64,000 bases of DNA from Rhizobium sp. CCGE531. Lineage in GTDB: Bacteria > Pseudomonadota > Alphaproteobacteria > Rhizobiales > Rhizobiaceae. A model generated the notes under the pieces. That model did no database searches. It had not been told where the DNA came from and saw only the letters and a program-made list of their open reading frames with translations. A program made the position numbers and the translations under genes. The DNA lies in the NCBI RefSeq assembly GCF_003627795.1, contig NZ_CP032685.1, positions 1,240,001-1,304,000 of the forward strand, written 5' to 3'. Shown here piece by piece: positions 36,910-46,152 of this stretch; positions within the stretch are counted from its first letter, which is position 1, and every line of letters starts with the position of its first letter.

Positions 36910-37856
36910 AGACCTGCCCTCCGTAAACGTGGATCGATCAGAAGGTAGAATGCGTCAACCAGAAGATTGACGATGACGAAAACAAGGGCAGACAGCATCA
37001 CTAGGCCGAGGATCAGAGGCATATCGCGGGTCTTGATCGCTTGAAGCGTGATCTGGCCGATTCCCGAGCGGCCGAATACGGTTTCAGTGAGGATCGAACC
37101 GCCAAGAGTGCTGGCAAGCAGAGTGCCGGTAAGCGTTGACGCGGCTAGAGCGGCGTGGCGCAATCCGTGCCTGACACGCAGCACCGTCTCGCCGACGCCG
37201 CGTGTTCGCACAGTCAGCGAGAACGGCTGGGATAGTGCTTCCTCCAGACCGTCGCGCAATACCTGGCTTAGAAGAGCGGCCAAAGGCAGGCTCAGCGCAA
37301 TGGCGGGAAGCACCAAGGCAGATGGCCCATCATTACCGGTCACCGGAAACCATTCCAGATTGAAACTGAAGATCGTGAGCAGGACGATCCCGATCCAATA
37401 GACGGGTGTACTCAGGAGGATCAATTCTATCCCGGAAGACAGCAGCGTCAGGCTTCTGCGACGGCCTGCCGTCGCAAGGGCAATGGTGACCGCCAGGAAA
37501 AGAGCAAGGACGACCGCGCTGCCGGCAAGCTGCAATGTTGGTCCGGCTGCGTCGTAGATCACCTCCGAAACCGGCTGGCGATATTGATAGCTCTCTCCGA
37601 AATCTCCGGTCAGAGCCCTGCCGATATAACGCGCATATTGCGGCGCGAGCGGCTGGTCCAGGCCATATTGATGCACCAATGCGGCTCGCTCGGCCTCGTC
37701 GACGACGTTCTCCCCGCCAGCCAATATTGCAACGGGATCGCCGGGAATAAGCTTCACCGCGATAAAGGCAATCGTTGCCGCACCCCAAAGCACGGCAACG
37801 ATCACACCAGTCCGCCGCACCACGGACTGCAGGAGCTTATTGATCCAGCCAGGCAT
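36906..37856 (-). CDS. Peptide ABC transporter permease (DppB-type, second system)
   Basis: A 316-residue DppB-type permease from ATG 37856 (MPGWINKLLQ); the frame is open further upstream only within the binding-protein gene. The N-terminal pattern is VLWGAATIAFIAVKLIPGDPV, the Arg/Gly-rich coupling region TVRTRGVGETVLRVRHGL, and C-terminal ALVFVIVNLLVDAFYLL. It overlaps the end of the binding-protein gene by about 20 bases. Confidence 0.92.
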   Translation of the reverse strand: MPGWINKLLQSVVRRTGVIVAVLWGAATIAFIAVKLIPGDPVAILAGGENVVDEAERAALVHQYGLDQPLAPQYARYIGRALTGDFGESYQYRQPVSEVIYDAAGPTLQLAGSAVVLALFLAVTIALATAGRRRSLTLLSSGIELILLSTPVYWIGIVLLTIFSFNLEWFPVTGNDGPSALVLPAIALSLPLAALLSQVLRDGLEEALSQPFSLTVRTRGVGETVLRVRHGLRHAALAASTLTGTLLASTLGGSILTETVFGRSGIGQITLQAIKTRDMPLILGLVMLSALVFVIVNLLVDAFYLLIDPRLRRAGL

Positions 37857-39468
37857 CGTAGAAATTCGGCTTCGCATTGGTGGCCCAGGAGATGCCGCGA
37901 AGCTTCTTCGAGGCGCCGAGTTGATAGGCCGCCACGAAAAGCGGCACGGCATAGGCCTGATCGATGACTTCCTTCTGCACTTCGCCATAGAGCTTTTTGC
38001 GTTCGGCATCCGATGCTCCGACGGCTTTGTTCAGCTTCTCATCAAGGCTTTTGATCCGAGAGGCATTCTGACCATTGGGTGGAATGTAGGCCGAGTGAAA
38101 TACGGTACGTAGGATATCCGGCTCGGCGCGCACATAGTAGAACGAGACAAGATCGTAATCATTGGCGTTGGTGCGAGCGGTCCAGCCGCCGGCATCAACG
38201 GGATCGAGCTGTAGATCAAAGCCTGCCTGCCGCACCTGATACTGAACGGCCTGCGCCAGGGTCACTTCCGTCGCGGCAAGTGACGTGCTGTCATAGACGT
38301 AATGCAGCGTCAGCCGACTGCCGTCCTTCTTGCGGATACCGTCGGCATCCTTCTGCGACCAGCCGGCCTCATCGAGCAATCGGTTGGCTTTTTCCGGATC
38401 GAAACCCCACGACCGGGGGATGTCGCGATCATAGTAGAGCGTGGAAGGGCCAAGGATGTTGTCGGCCGACTTCAGCGTTCCGAAAAAGGCGGCCTTGATG
38501 GCGGCAGGCCCATTAACCGCGCTCTGGAAGGCCTGGCGAACCTTCACGTCCTGGAATGGCCCCTTCGAGGTGTTCAGGAAATAAGAGCTGTTGACGCCGG
38601 GATTTTCCCGCGTCACCACCTGCAGCTTGCCATTGCCCTGAACGGAACGAAAATTCGCCGGCGGCACCGCGTCGATCGCCTGCAGCTGGTCGCTTGCCAG
38701 CGCGCCGAGACGGACTGAGGCTTCCGGCAGATATTTGAAGACGATGTGATCGAAATGGGCCGGTCCCCTATGCGCGGCGTAGCCCGGACCCCAATTGTAA
38801 TCGGCACGGCGGCTGAGCTTGCTGCCGTTGCCCTTGGTGAAATTGTCGAGCACATACGGGCCGGATCCGATCACGGTATTCGTCGTGCTCTGTGCCTTTT
38901 GAAGGTAGGTCGGGGACTGGATACCGAGATAGGGAAGGCTCAACCCCTGCAGCAAGGGCGCAAAGGACTGACGATAGCGGATCACGACCGTGCGATTATC
39001 CGGCGCCTCGATCTTGTCGATCGGCCCAAGCAATGACTTGGAGTAGCTGGAGGCCGTCTTCGGATCGAGAATGCGATCGAAATTGTATTTGACTGCGGCT
39101 GCGTTGAACTGTGTGCCGTCGCTGAACGTTACACCCTGACGCAGATGGAAGGTGTAGACGGTATTGTCACCATTGACGTCCCAGCTTTCGGCGAGCCAGG
39201 GCGTGAACTTATTGTCTTCGCCCTGTCCGACGAGCGAATCGACAATATTGCGGGTAATCAATGCCGTGATGGAATTGCCGGTGATCGAGGGATCGATGAT
39301 CGAAGCATCGGTTGCCAATCCGACATTGAGAATACCGCCATCAACCGGCCTTGCCGTGTCGGATGCGGCATGCGCCGCGGTGCCTGCCATTGTCAAAAGA
39401 GAAAATGCCAGGGCAATGCCGATTTTGCCTCGTCTCGCATCGCCGACGCTCAAATGCCTTTTACTCAT
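37837..39468 (-). CDS. Peptide ABC transporter binding protein (second system)
   Basis: A 543-residue family 5 binding protein. A signal peptide with core IGIALAFSLLTMAGTAAHA precedes VDGGILNVGLATDASIIDPS. Typical family patterns are LAESWDVNGDNTVYTFHLR and VRQAFQSAVNGPAAIKAA. It is the first gene of the leftward operon. A GntR-family gene on the same strand lies 273 bases upstream, with a TTGTCTATA-containing inverted repeat between them. The ligand could be a peptide, opine or nickel/siderophore-like compound; sequence does not decide. Confidence 0.92.
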   Translation of the reverse strand: MSKRHLSVGDARRGKIGIALAFSLLTMAGTAAHAASDTARPVDGGILNVGLATDASIIDPSITGNSITALITRNIVDSLVGQGEDNKFTPWLAESWDVNGDNTVYTFHLRQGVTFSDGTQFNAAAVKYNFDRILDPKTASSYSKSLLGPIDKIEAPDNRTVVIRYRQSFAPLLQGLSLPYLGIQSPTYLQKAQSTTNTVIGSGPYVLDNFTKGNGSKLSRRADYNWGPGYAAHRGPAHFDHIVFKYLPEASVRLGALASDQLQAIDAVPPANFRSVQGNGKLQVVTRENPGVNSSYFLNTSKGPFQDVKVRQAFQSAVNGPAAIKAAFFGTLKSADNILGPSTLYYDRDIPRSWGFDPEKANRLLDEAGWSQKDADGIRKKDGSRLTLHYVYDSTSLAATEVTLAQAVQYQVRQAGFDLQLDPVDAGGWTARTNANDYDLVSFYYVRAEPDILRTVFHSAYIPPNGQNASRIKSLDEKLNKAVGASDAERKKLYGEVQKEVIDQAYAVPLFVAAYQLGASKKLRGISWATNAKPNFYDAWLDQ

Positions 39469-39552
39469 ATCCCGTCCCTGTTTTGGTCGCTGCCATCGAT
39501 CGTGCGGCCGAGCGCCTAACCGACATCGTGCAGCATGAACGGCATGATAATT

Positions 39553-39571
39553 GTCTATAAAAATACTAGAC
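39553..39571. promoter_or_regulatory. Candidate GntR operator before second peptide ABC operon
   Basis: GTCTA and TAGAC form an inverted repeat separated by nine A/T-rich bases. The left half with its flank (TTGTCTATA) repeats the half-site found at 7201 beside the other HutC-type regulator. It lies between the GntR gene and the binding-protein start at 39468. Confidence 0.4.
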
Positions 39572-39741
39572 TAAAGGCATCGTGATGCGTTTATGCAAAG
39601 AGAGGCGGAAATCCGTTTCAATATCCAAGTGTGAACTGCCGTTGCGCCGTCGGAAGAAGCGCACGTCTTCAGCGTACTTTCGACAAAGCGCGCGAAATCC
39701 CGACCGGCGCTCGCAGCGGATCTTTTTCTTGAGGTGCTCGA

Positions 39742-40461
39742 TCAGGCAGACATTCGATTGCCGAGGACAAACTTGTATCGCTCTGGCCGGATGAAGAATT
39801 CCGACCACTCGGCGCAAGCGCCGTGATCGAAATATGAGGTTCGTTCGAGGACGAGTAAGACCGCATTCGCGGCAGCGCCGATCAAGGACAAGATGCGAGG
39901 CGGCGCGCCGCGCGCGGCAATTGCTATTTCGGCGGAGACGATATCGGCACCCGCTTTGTCCTTAAGGAGTGCATAGGTCGGCCGTTGTTCGGCCGTTTCC
40001 AAATCCAGCTCGGACATGACGGCAGGCAATAGGCTCCGACCCAAGGCAATGGGCTCGTCGTCGACCATGTGAAGACGCTCCAACAGTGCGCATCTTGCTC
40101 CAAACAACGAGACAAACGCCGACGGCGTCTCAATAGCAGTCAGTTCGACGATCCGCATCGTGGCACCGAAACCTTGCACTTTCAGCGACTCGTGAAAGCT
40201 GCGCAGGGTATCGATCTGATGGCGGACCTGCTTGCCGGCCACGAAGGTGCCCTTGCCCTTTCTGCGCTCGATCAGCTCGTCTTTGTCGAGCCGATCGAGC
40301 GCAAGGCGGACGGTGACGCGGCTGACGTCGAAGCGCGTCATGATCTGCGCTTCCGATGGCAGCCGTCCGGAGGGCTCGTATGCTCCCCCGGCGATCTCGC
40401 GACGAAGGCGATCAGCAATCTGGAGGTACATCGCCACCGGGTTGTTGCGTATCAGGCTCAT
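39742..40461 (-). CDS. GntR-family regulator, HutC subfamily (UTRA domain)
   Basis: A 239-residue regulator from ATG 40461 (MSLIRNNPVAMYLQIADRL); the frame to 40560 is upstream extension. The HTH is typical: GRLPSEAQIMTRFDVSRVTV followed by RLALDRLDKDELIERRKGKGTFVA. The UTRA domain fills the rest, ending EWSEFFIRPERYKFVLG. It is divergent from the SsuB-like gene and upstream of the peptide operon on its own strand, so it may control both. The ligand is unknown. Confidence 0.9.
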   Translation of the reverse strand: MSLIRNNPVAMYLQIADRLRREIAGGAYEPSGRLPSEAQIMTRFDVSRVTVRLALDRLDKDELIERRKGKGTFVAGKQVRHQIDTLRSFHESLKVQGFGATMRIVELTAIETPSAFVSLFGARCALLERLHMVDDEPIALGRSLLPAVMSELDLETAEQRPTYALLKDKAGADIVSAEIAIAARGAPPRILSLIGAAANAVLLVLERTSYFDHGACAEWSEFFIRPERYKFVLGNRMSA

Positions 40462-40558
40462 CTCATTTCCATCGGGGTTAAAAAGACCACGGACTCCAGC
40501 AGCTTTGGAATAGCGTTCTCTTCTGCCGCCGGACAAGGAAAGACACCACGTTGATAAC

Positions 40559-40596
40559 ATGTATTATAATGTATTAAAAGTTGGAGCAATTCCAAC
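40559..40596. promoter_or_regulatory. Divergent promoter/operator region of ssu-like operon
   Basis: ATGTATTA occurs twice, ten bases apart (40559 and 40569), about one helical turn. A perfect inverted repeat GTTGGA-GCAAT-TCCAAC follows at 40580-40596, in the leader of the SsuB-like gene. Both lie between the divergent GntR regulator and the transporter operon and are candidate operator sites; TATAAT at 40565-40570 could serve as a -10 box. Confidence 0.4.
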
Positions 40597-40617
40597 GTCG
40601 GATTGTTCGAACGCAAT

Positions 40618-41451
40618 ATGGCATTTGTTTCCCCAGCTCCGCAGCTTTCACACGGCGCCACCTTTTCGGTGAATGGCATGGGTTTCGCCTATCCCGAAAG
40701 CCGACGCAGCATATTCGAACGGTTTTCTTTGGAAGCCCACCCGGGAGAATTCGTCGCGGTCCTCGGTCCGTCGGGCTGCGGCAAGTCGACACTGCTCAAT
40801 CTCTTGTCCGGCTTCCTGCGCCCGCAATCGGGTCATATCACCATAGACGGTGCGCCGGTTGCGCCGGAGCATCCGGCACTCGGATATGTGTTTCAGTCGC
40901 CCAACCTTTTCCCCTGGCTGAGCGTGCTGGAAAATGTCCGCTTTGGCCTTCGTATGAATCGCAAGGGAACGCCGCAGGAGCAAAGGGCCGTCGCCCTTAA
41001 TTTTCTGCGGCTTGTCGGCCTGGAAGAACAAGTGGACGAACCACCTCACCGATTGTCGGGCGGCCAGCGTCAGCGCGTAGCACTTGCACGTTCGCTGGCG
41101 CTTGAGCCGCGCCTTCTGCTCATGGATGAGCCTTTCGCGGCACTCGACGCCATGACGCGCTCGGCCCTCAACGACGAACTGCTTCGCATCTGGTCGAGCC
41201 TGGGCCAGACTGTGCTGTTCATCACGCATGACATCGACGAAGCGATCTATCTGGCAGACCGGGTCCTCGTCCTCGGTCTGCCTCCGACCGGCATAACGGC
41301 CGAAGTGACGATCAGCTTGCCGCGTCCTCGCGACCAACGAGGCACGCGCGCCAATCCATTGTTTGCGCAACTGCGCGAACGGCTCGCCGAGCAAATCGCC
41401 GCAGTCATGACCCGACAATCAACGCCTTACCTGAAGGGAACCATCGGATGA
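40618..41451 (+). CDS. ssuB: SsuB/TauB-type ABC transporter ATPase
   Basis: A 277-residue nitrate/sulfonate/taurine-class ATPase. Walker A GPSGCGKST, the LFPWLSVLENV Q-loop segment, signature LSGGQRQRVALARS and Walker B LLLMDEPFAALDA with the DIDEAIYLADRV C-terminal pattern place it with SsuB/TauB/NrtD. ATG 40618 is used; no strong ribosome site is visible, and TTG 40603 is an alternative. It leads an operon of ATPase, binding protein, permease and PHP hydrolase, divergent from the GntR regulator. Confidence 0.9.
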   Translation: MAFVSPAPQLSHGATFSVNGMGFAYPESRRSIFERFSLEAHPGEFVAVLGPSGCGKSTLLNLLSGFLRPQSGHITIDGAPVAPEHPALGYVFQSPNLFPWLSVLENVRFGLRMNRKGTPQEQRAVALNFLRLVGLEEQVDEPPHRLSGGQRQRVALARSLALEPRLLLMDEPFAALDAMTRSALNDELLRIWSSLGQTVLFITHDIDEAIYLADRVLVLGLPPTGITAEVTISLPRPRDQRGTRANPLFAQLRERLAEQIAAVMTRQSTPYLKGTIG

Positions 41452-42443
41452 ACCGCATTTTACCTGCAGCTCTTCTTGCACTTGCTGCCGTATGGCCCGC
41501 CTATGGGCAAGAGGTGCAGCCACTTCGCGTCGGCTGGGTCCAAGCCATGGCGAATGCGCCGGTCCTCATCGCCGAGGAGAAAGGCTACTTTCGCGAAGAA
41601 GGCTTGAACGTCGAGCTCAAGGGATTTGGCGACGGGCCAGTCATTCAACAGGCCGTGGCGGGAGGCGAAATCGATGTGGCCTATATCGGCGCCCCACCCG
41701 TCTATCAATGGGCCGCGCGCGGGCTCGAGGCGAAGATCATCGCCAAAGTGAATTATGGTCAGGCAGGCTTGATCGCGAAGGCCGATGGCTCCATTCAGTC
41801 GCTCTCAGACCTCAAAGGCAAGAAACTCGCTGGCGTCAATAGAGGAAGCGGCATGGACGTGCTGCTGCGCGGCTTCGTCCTGAAGGAGACGGCCGGCCTC
41901 AATCCGGACGCCGATCTCCAATTGTCGCAGATGCCCGTGGGCAATATGAACGCAGCGCTTGATACAGGCGTGGTGGATGCAGCCTTTTCATGGGAGCCCT
42001 TCATCAGTCAGTCAGTGCTTCGCGGCACAGGCCGTGTTGTCTTCGATGTGAACGGCGCTCTGCCGGGCTATCCATGGTATGTCGTGGCAGCGCCTGCAAA
42101 GACGCTGAAGGAGCGGCCGGGCGATCTCGTCAAGCTGCTGCGGGCCAATGCCAAGGCCATCGCCTTTCTCCGGGAGCAACCCGAAGAGGCCAATCGGATC
42201 ATCGCGCAGAGTTTCAAGCTGGAATCCGTGAAGGCCGCGGACGGCAGTGTCGTTCCGCCGGAAAAAATCGTTGCTGAAGCCAGGAAACGCCTTGGCTGGT
42301 CGGCTGAAATCGAACCGTCCGACCGCGCCTTCATCCAGCGCCTCATCAACTACTCCGTTAGCCTCGGCATTCTCAATAAGCCATTGAATGTCGACGACAT
42401 CATTGACGATAGTTTTGCCGCGAAAGCGGCCGCTCAGCGGTGA
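41448..42443 (+). CDS. ssuA: SsuA-like ABC transporter binding protein
   Basis: A 331-residue NMT1/SsuA-like periplasmic binding protein with a signal peptide (ILPAALLALAAVWPAYGQ). The family pattern is VQPLRVGWVQAMANAPVLIAEE-like LRVGWVQA, then KGYFREEGLNVELKGFGDG and VAGGEIDVAYIGAPPVYQW. It overlaps the ATPase gene by four bases. SsuA-like proteins bind alkanesulfonates, taurine, nitrate, thiamine precursors or aromatic acids; the mate PHP hydrolase suggests a compound that is processed by metal-dependent hydrolysis after uptake. Confidence 0.9.
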   Translation: MNRILPAALLALAAVWPAYGQEVQPLRVGWVQAMANAPVLIAEEKGYFREEGLNVELKGFGDGPVIQQAVAGGEIDVAYIGAPPVYQWAARGLEAKIIAKVNYGQAGLIAKADGSIQSLSDLKGKKLAGVNRGSGMDVLLRGFVLKETAGLNPDADLQLSQMPVGNMNAALDTGVVDAAFSWEPFISQSVLRGTGRVVFDVNGALPGYPWYVVAAPAKTLKERPGDLVKLLRANAKAIAFLREQPEEANRIIAQSFKLESVKAADGSVVPPEKIVAEARKRLGWSAEIEPSDRAFIQRLINYSVSLGILNKPLNVDDIIDDSFAAKAAAQR

Positions 42444-42453
42444 GGTCCGATCG

Positions 42454-43224
42454 ATGAAGACATTCACAGCGCGGCTGCGTTTTCCGCAGCCGTCCTGGCG
42501 CTGGGCAGCGCTTCCCTTCCTGCTTGCCGTGTGGTGCCTCGCAGCCAGCAGGGTTCCGTCTTACGTGCTGCCACAGCCCTGGGAGGTGGTAGCCGAGGGA
42601 CTGCGTTGGGCCTGGTCCGGCGAGCTCGGCCGCCAGTTTCTGGCCAGCTTGTTGCGTGAGTTCGGCGGCTTCGGCGCGGCTATCCTGGCGGCACTCGCCA
42701 TCGGCGTGTCTGCCGGGCTTTGGCGGCCGTTCCGTGAGTTCGCCCAGCCGCTGCTCGGCCTGTTCATGGCCATCCCTCCGATTGCCTGGGCGCCTCTCTC
42801 CCTGATTTTCTTCGGTCTAGGATATCTTTCGATCGCTGTCGTCATATTCATTGCGTCGGCCTTCCCGATGGCGATGACGATCCAGGAAGGCGTGCTTTCG
42901 ATCGGGAGCGGTGAGGTGCGCGCAGCCCGCATCCTAGGTGCCAAACGGTTTCAGTTGCTGGCTTATGTGTATCTTCCTGCCTCCCTCCCCTTCCTGACCA
43001 CCGCATTGCGCATCGGCTTCGCCCAGGCATGGCGAGCGCTGGCGGCGGCCGAGATGATCGGCGCCTCCCAAGGGATCGGCTGGATGGTCGCCATGGGCGG
43101 ACAGGTCGGCAATTCGGCGCAGGTGCTTCTCGGCATCGCGCTGATCGGACTAACAGCGTGGCTCATGGAGAGCCTCGTATTTCGACGGATAGAGCGCCGC
43201 TACGAAGGCTGGCGCGGACAATAA
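42454..43224 (+). CDS. ssuC: SsuC-type ABC transporter permease
   Basis: A 256-residue permease of the SsuC/TauC class from ATG 42454. Membrane segments include WAALPFLLAVWCLAAS and FGAAILAALAIGVSAGLW. The coupling loop IGSGEVRAARILGAKRFQLL and the AWRALAAAEMIGASQGIGWM pattern near the C-terminus are family marks. It lies ten bases after the binding-protein gene and 12 bases before the PHP hydrolase. Confidence 0.9.
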   Translation: MKTFTARLRFPQPSWRWAALPFLLAVWCLAASRVPSYVLPQPWEVVAEGLRWAWSGELGRQFLASLLREFGGFGAAILAALAIGVSAGLWRPFREFAQPLLGLFMAIPPIAWAPLSLIFFGLGYLSIAVVIFIASAFPMAMTIQEGVLSIGSGEVRAARILGAKRFQLLAYVYLPASLPFLTTALRIGFAQAWRALAAAEMIGASQGIGWMVAMGGQVGNSAQVLLGIALIGLTAWLMESLVFRRIERRYEGWRGQ

Positions 43225-43236
43225 CGGACCTCTCCC

Positions 43237-45609
43237 ATGACAGAGACTTTGCCACATAAGGCACCCCAAACCGCAGTCCATTCGCCAACGGGCCTTGCCG
43301 CCAATTTCGACATGCTTCCCTTCCTCGGCCGCCTCACCTGTCAGAGACAGACGCTGACCGCCGGCGAATGGACCGAACTGGAACTCGTCTATGAGGTCGG
43401 TGCTGTCGGCCTTGCCGACAGCGCGTGGCTGAAGCTCGCCTTCAAATTCTATTCCGATTGGGCGCTGTTCCAGACAACGGACCCAACGGGCGCCAACTAT
43501 GTTTCCGCCGAATACCACGCCGGTCCGCTGGTCCCTGGTCAAAGTCCGGCAACTGTGCAGGCGCTGAAGGTCCGTTTCGACCAGAAGGGACACGAACGTC
43601 CTTTCCAGAAGGCCATCATCATCGATGTCGTCGATGGCTATATCAATCCCGGCGACAGGATCGTCATTCGTCTCGGAGATCGGCGTCAGGGCGGGGCCGG
43701 CACGCGCGTGCAGACGTTCGTCGAGAAAGCATTCCGGTTCCGGCTGTTCATCGATCCGCTGGGCAGTTCGAAATTTGCCGAAGTGCCTGACGACTGCAAG
43801 CTGGAAATCCTGGCCGGCCAGCCCCACGCCCTTCATGTCATTGCGCCGCGCCTTGTTGACCTTGGTCAATCCTTCGATGCGATCGTACGCGTCGACGACA
43901 TATGGGGAAACACCTGCCGCGATCGCAATTTGCGGGGCACGCTGGTGATCACCGCTCCCGATGCGACCCAACGCACGGAGCCGATCGCGCCGGTCGCGGA
44001 GGACTGGACATTCGCGCGGATTTCCGGCCTTTCCTTCACCGAAGCCGGGGAGTGGAAACTGGAAGCACGGCTAGACGACGAACCCTTCGTCGTCGCAGCC
44101 GTCGCCTACGTGCAGAGCGAAGAAGGCGCCTTGCGTCCTCTCTACGCGGATCTGCACGTTCATTCCGACGACACTGTCGGCACCAACGACGCGACCTACA
44201 ATCTCACCTACGGACGGGACATCGCCGGGCTTGACGTGGTGGGCTATACGGTCAACGACTTCAACATCACCGAAGCGAACTGGGACAAGGCCGTGGAGAT
44301 TATTCATGGCCTCAACGAGCCCGGTCGTTTCGTCTGCTATCCGGGCACCGAATGGTGCGGCAACTCCGCAGCCGGGGGCGACCGCAACGTCGTCTTCCTT
44401 CGTGATGGTAAACCCCGCTTCCCCTTTGATGAAAAGGGACGTTCCCTTCGCTCTTTCGAATGGAATGAGACCACGGCTGGAACAATCCGGCCCGGCGTAT
44501 GGCCCGTAGACCGGCTCCATTCCGCCTATGAGGATGATCCGGAGGGCCATTTGCTGATCCCGCATGTGGGCGGTCGACGCTGCATTCTGGATTGGAATCA
44601 TCCCGAGCTGGAGCGGCTCATCGAGATTGGGTCCGCCTGGGGACAATTCCATTGGCTCTACACCGAGGCGCTCGCACGCGGATACAGGGTCGGCGCTTCC
44701 GCGGCCAGCGACGAGCACCAGGGCCGCTGCGGCGGCGGCGCACCGGCAACCGGAACGTTCGGTTCGCGCGGCGGGCTGACGGGCGTCATCGCCGACCGCT
44801 TCGACCGCGCCGGCGTCGGCAGCGCACTGCGGGCACGGCGCACCTTCGCCACGACCGGTGAACGCAGTTTTGCTGTTCTGTCCCAGGGAAAACATTTCAT
44901 GGGCGAAGAATTCGATGCCGAACCTGAAACGCCGCTCTTCTACCGTCTGCTTGGCCAAGCCGGTTGGGAAGAAGTCGAACTCTATGACGGCGACCGCATG
45001 GTGTGGCGACGCGATCTGCATGCTGAGGCGGGCTTTAGCGAACGCGGCGTTCGTATCCGCTTCGGTGGCGCGCGCATCAAGGATCGCTACCGGGCAGCCT
45101 ATTGGAGCGGCGCGGTCGCCGTGACCGGCGCGGCGCTTCTCGATGCGCGCGGAGTTGGCTTTGACCACCCCGAACAAAGCGTATGGCGCACCGGACTCGG
45201 CACGCTCGGCTTTAGAACGGCAACCCACGGCGATGTCGACGGAATTGAGCTCACGCTTTCCGAGCTGAACGACGCCCACATCAGCATTGCTGCTGACCTT
45301 CATGGCTACAGCAAGATCGGCGATCCGTTGCAGCCACCACCGCATGTACATGCCCCCAAAGCGAGTCTGGAAGTAAGCGGGAAGGATCTGCTTGCGAAGG
45401 GCTCCGTCACGCTCGATCTGCCGGGCGTCGAGCTGCGTCTTGTCGTAGAAAGGGTCACCGACCAACCGCTGCCGAGAGATCTTGCGGGCGAGATCTCGTT
45501 GCACGAACTCGAGCTCGCTCCAGCACGAGAACATCCATTGTTCATAACGGCGCGTCAGCGGGACCAATCCCGAATTTGGACGTCTCCGCTGTTCTTGAAG
45601 CTTCGATAA
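43237..45609 (+). CDS. Large PHP-domain metallohydrolase linked to SsuABC-like transporter
   Basis: A 790-residue protein, the last gene of the SsuBAC-like operon. Residues 1 to about 295 look like beta-rich domains without a known motif. A PHP-type metallohydrolase core follows: D305-L-H307-V-H309-S, a Glu in YPGTEW (E372), His in IPHVGG (H443), and D492-E-H494 in AASDEHQG. These are the usual metal-ligand positions of PHP enzymes (phosphoesterase/aminohydrolase class), in a DUF3604-like arrangement. No signal peptide is seen, so it is cytosolic. It probably hydrolyses the compound taken up by the transporter. Substrate unknown; a phosphoester, phosphonate-like or amide compound is possible. 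Confidence 0.8.
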   Translation: MTETLPHKAPQTAVHSPTGLAANFDMLPFLGRLTCQRQTLTAGEWTELELVYEVGAVGLADSAWLKLAFKFYSDWALFQTTDPTGANYVSAEYHAGPLVPGQSPATVQALKVRFDQKGHERPFQKAIIIDVVDGYINPGDRIVIRLGDRRQGGAGTRVQTFVEKAFRFRLFIDPLGSSKFAEVPDDCKLEILAGQPHALHVIAPRLVDLGQSFDAIVRVDDIWGNTCRDRNLRGTLVITAPDATQRTEPIAPVAEDWTFARISGLSFTEAGEWKLEARLDDEPFVVAAVAYVQSEEGALRPLYADLHVHSDDTVGTNDATYNLTYGRDIAGLDVVGYTVNDFNITEANWDKAVEIIHGLNEPGRFVCYPGTEWCGNSAAGGDRNVVFLRDGKPRFPFDEKGRSLRSFEWNETTAGTIRPGVWPVDRLHSAYEDDPEGHLLIPHVGGRRCILDWNHPELERLIEIGSAWGQFHWLYTEALARGYRVGASAASDEHQGRCGGGAPATGTFGSRGGLTGVIADRFDRAGVGSALRARRTFATTGERSFAVLSQGKHFMGEEFDAEPETPLFYRLLGQAGWEEVELYDGDRMVWRRDLHAEAGFSERGVRIRFGGARIKDRYRAAYWSGAVAVTGAALLDARGVGFDHPEQSVWRTGLGTLGFRTATHGDVDGIELTLSELNDAHISIAADLHGYSKIGDPLQPPPHVHAPKASLEVSGKDLLAKGSVTLDLPGVELRLVVERVTDQPLPRDLAGEISLHELELAPAREHPLFITARQRDQSRIWTSPLFLKLR

Positions 45610-46061
45610 TTGATGCACTGGCTTGCGACGGTCGGTGGTGGCTCCCTGTCACCATCGGCCTGCTCTGGTTTTTGATAGTGCAGGCCATACTGGATTGTTC
45701 GCTAGTTGGCTTCGTCATTCGTCTGGCAGAGGCGGATCGCAGCAACGAAAGTCGTGAAGGACAGCCGAGCATTGGTCACCTTGAAGGGATATGAACCGAC
45801 TGCCTGTTGTAAAAAAAGCCATGCGTTTGAAATTCCTCGACATCAGACATCGACTTCGATGGAATAACCGATTTGGGGCCGCTTCCGGAATGTCGGGTTG
45901 CGGCGCGATTGCCCCAATAGCCGTCAATTGAGATACATACGTTAGCTCTATCAATCAACCTTAGCTTGCCTCTCGGCTTTGCTTGATAGGGTCATAGCTA
46001 TTCGTGAAAATCCTGAGAAATCGCATCGCCTGTAAGCTCTTCTTAAACCAGATTTGAAGGG
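45610..46061. other. Intergenic region with tRNA-like fragment (copy B)
   Basis: About 450 bases with no firm gene. A 72-residue frame from TTG 45576 overlaps the PHP gene end and has one hydrophobic stretch (IGLLWFLIVQAILDCSLVGF), but no ribosome site was found. At 45779-45810 the plus strand reads CCTTGAAGGGATATGAACCG then ACTGCCTGTTGT, resembling the scraps at 3941 and 60891. The rest, up to the hairpin at 46062, could encode a small RNA. Confidence 0.4.
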
Positions 46062-46092
46062 GCCGAAGCGATTTATCCGCTCCGGCTTTTTT
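46062..46092 (+). terminator. Rho-independent terminator
   Basis: GCCGAAGCG and CGCTCCGGC form a nine-bp stem with one mismatch around a seven-base loop, followed by six T. It is 450 bases past the PHP gene stop and 61 bases before the TPR gene, so it ends either a long 3' tail or a separate short transcript. Confidence 0.75.
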
Positions 46093-46152
46093 GATTGCTC
46101 CGCTTGAAATTGAAGTGCAAAGTTAGGGCACGGCAATAAAGGGAGATGAAGC

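Noticed and set aside
45576-45794. Small membrane protein of 72 residues after the PHP gene
   Set aside because: One hydrophobic stretch only, TTG start without ribosome site and overlap with the PHP gene; kept only as a note.
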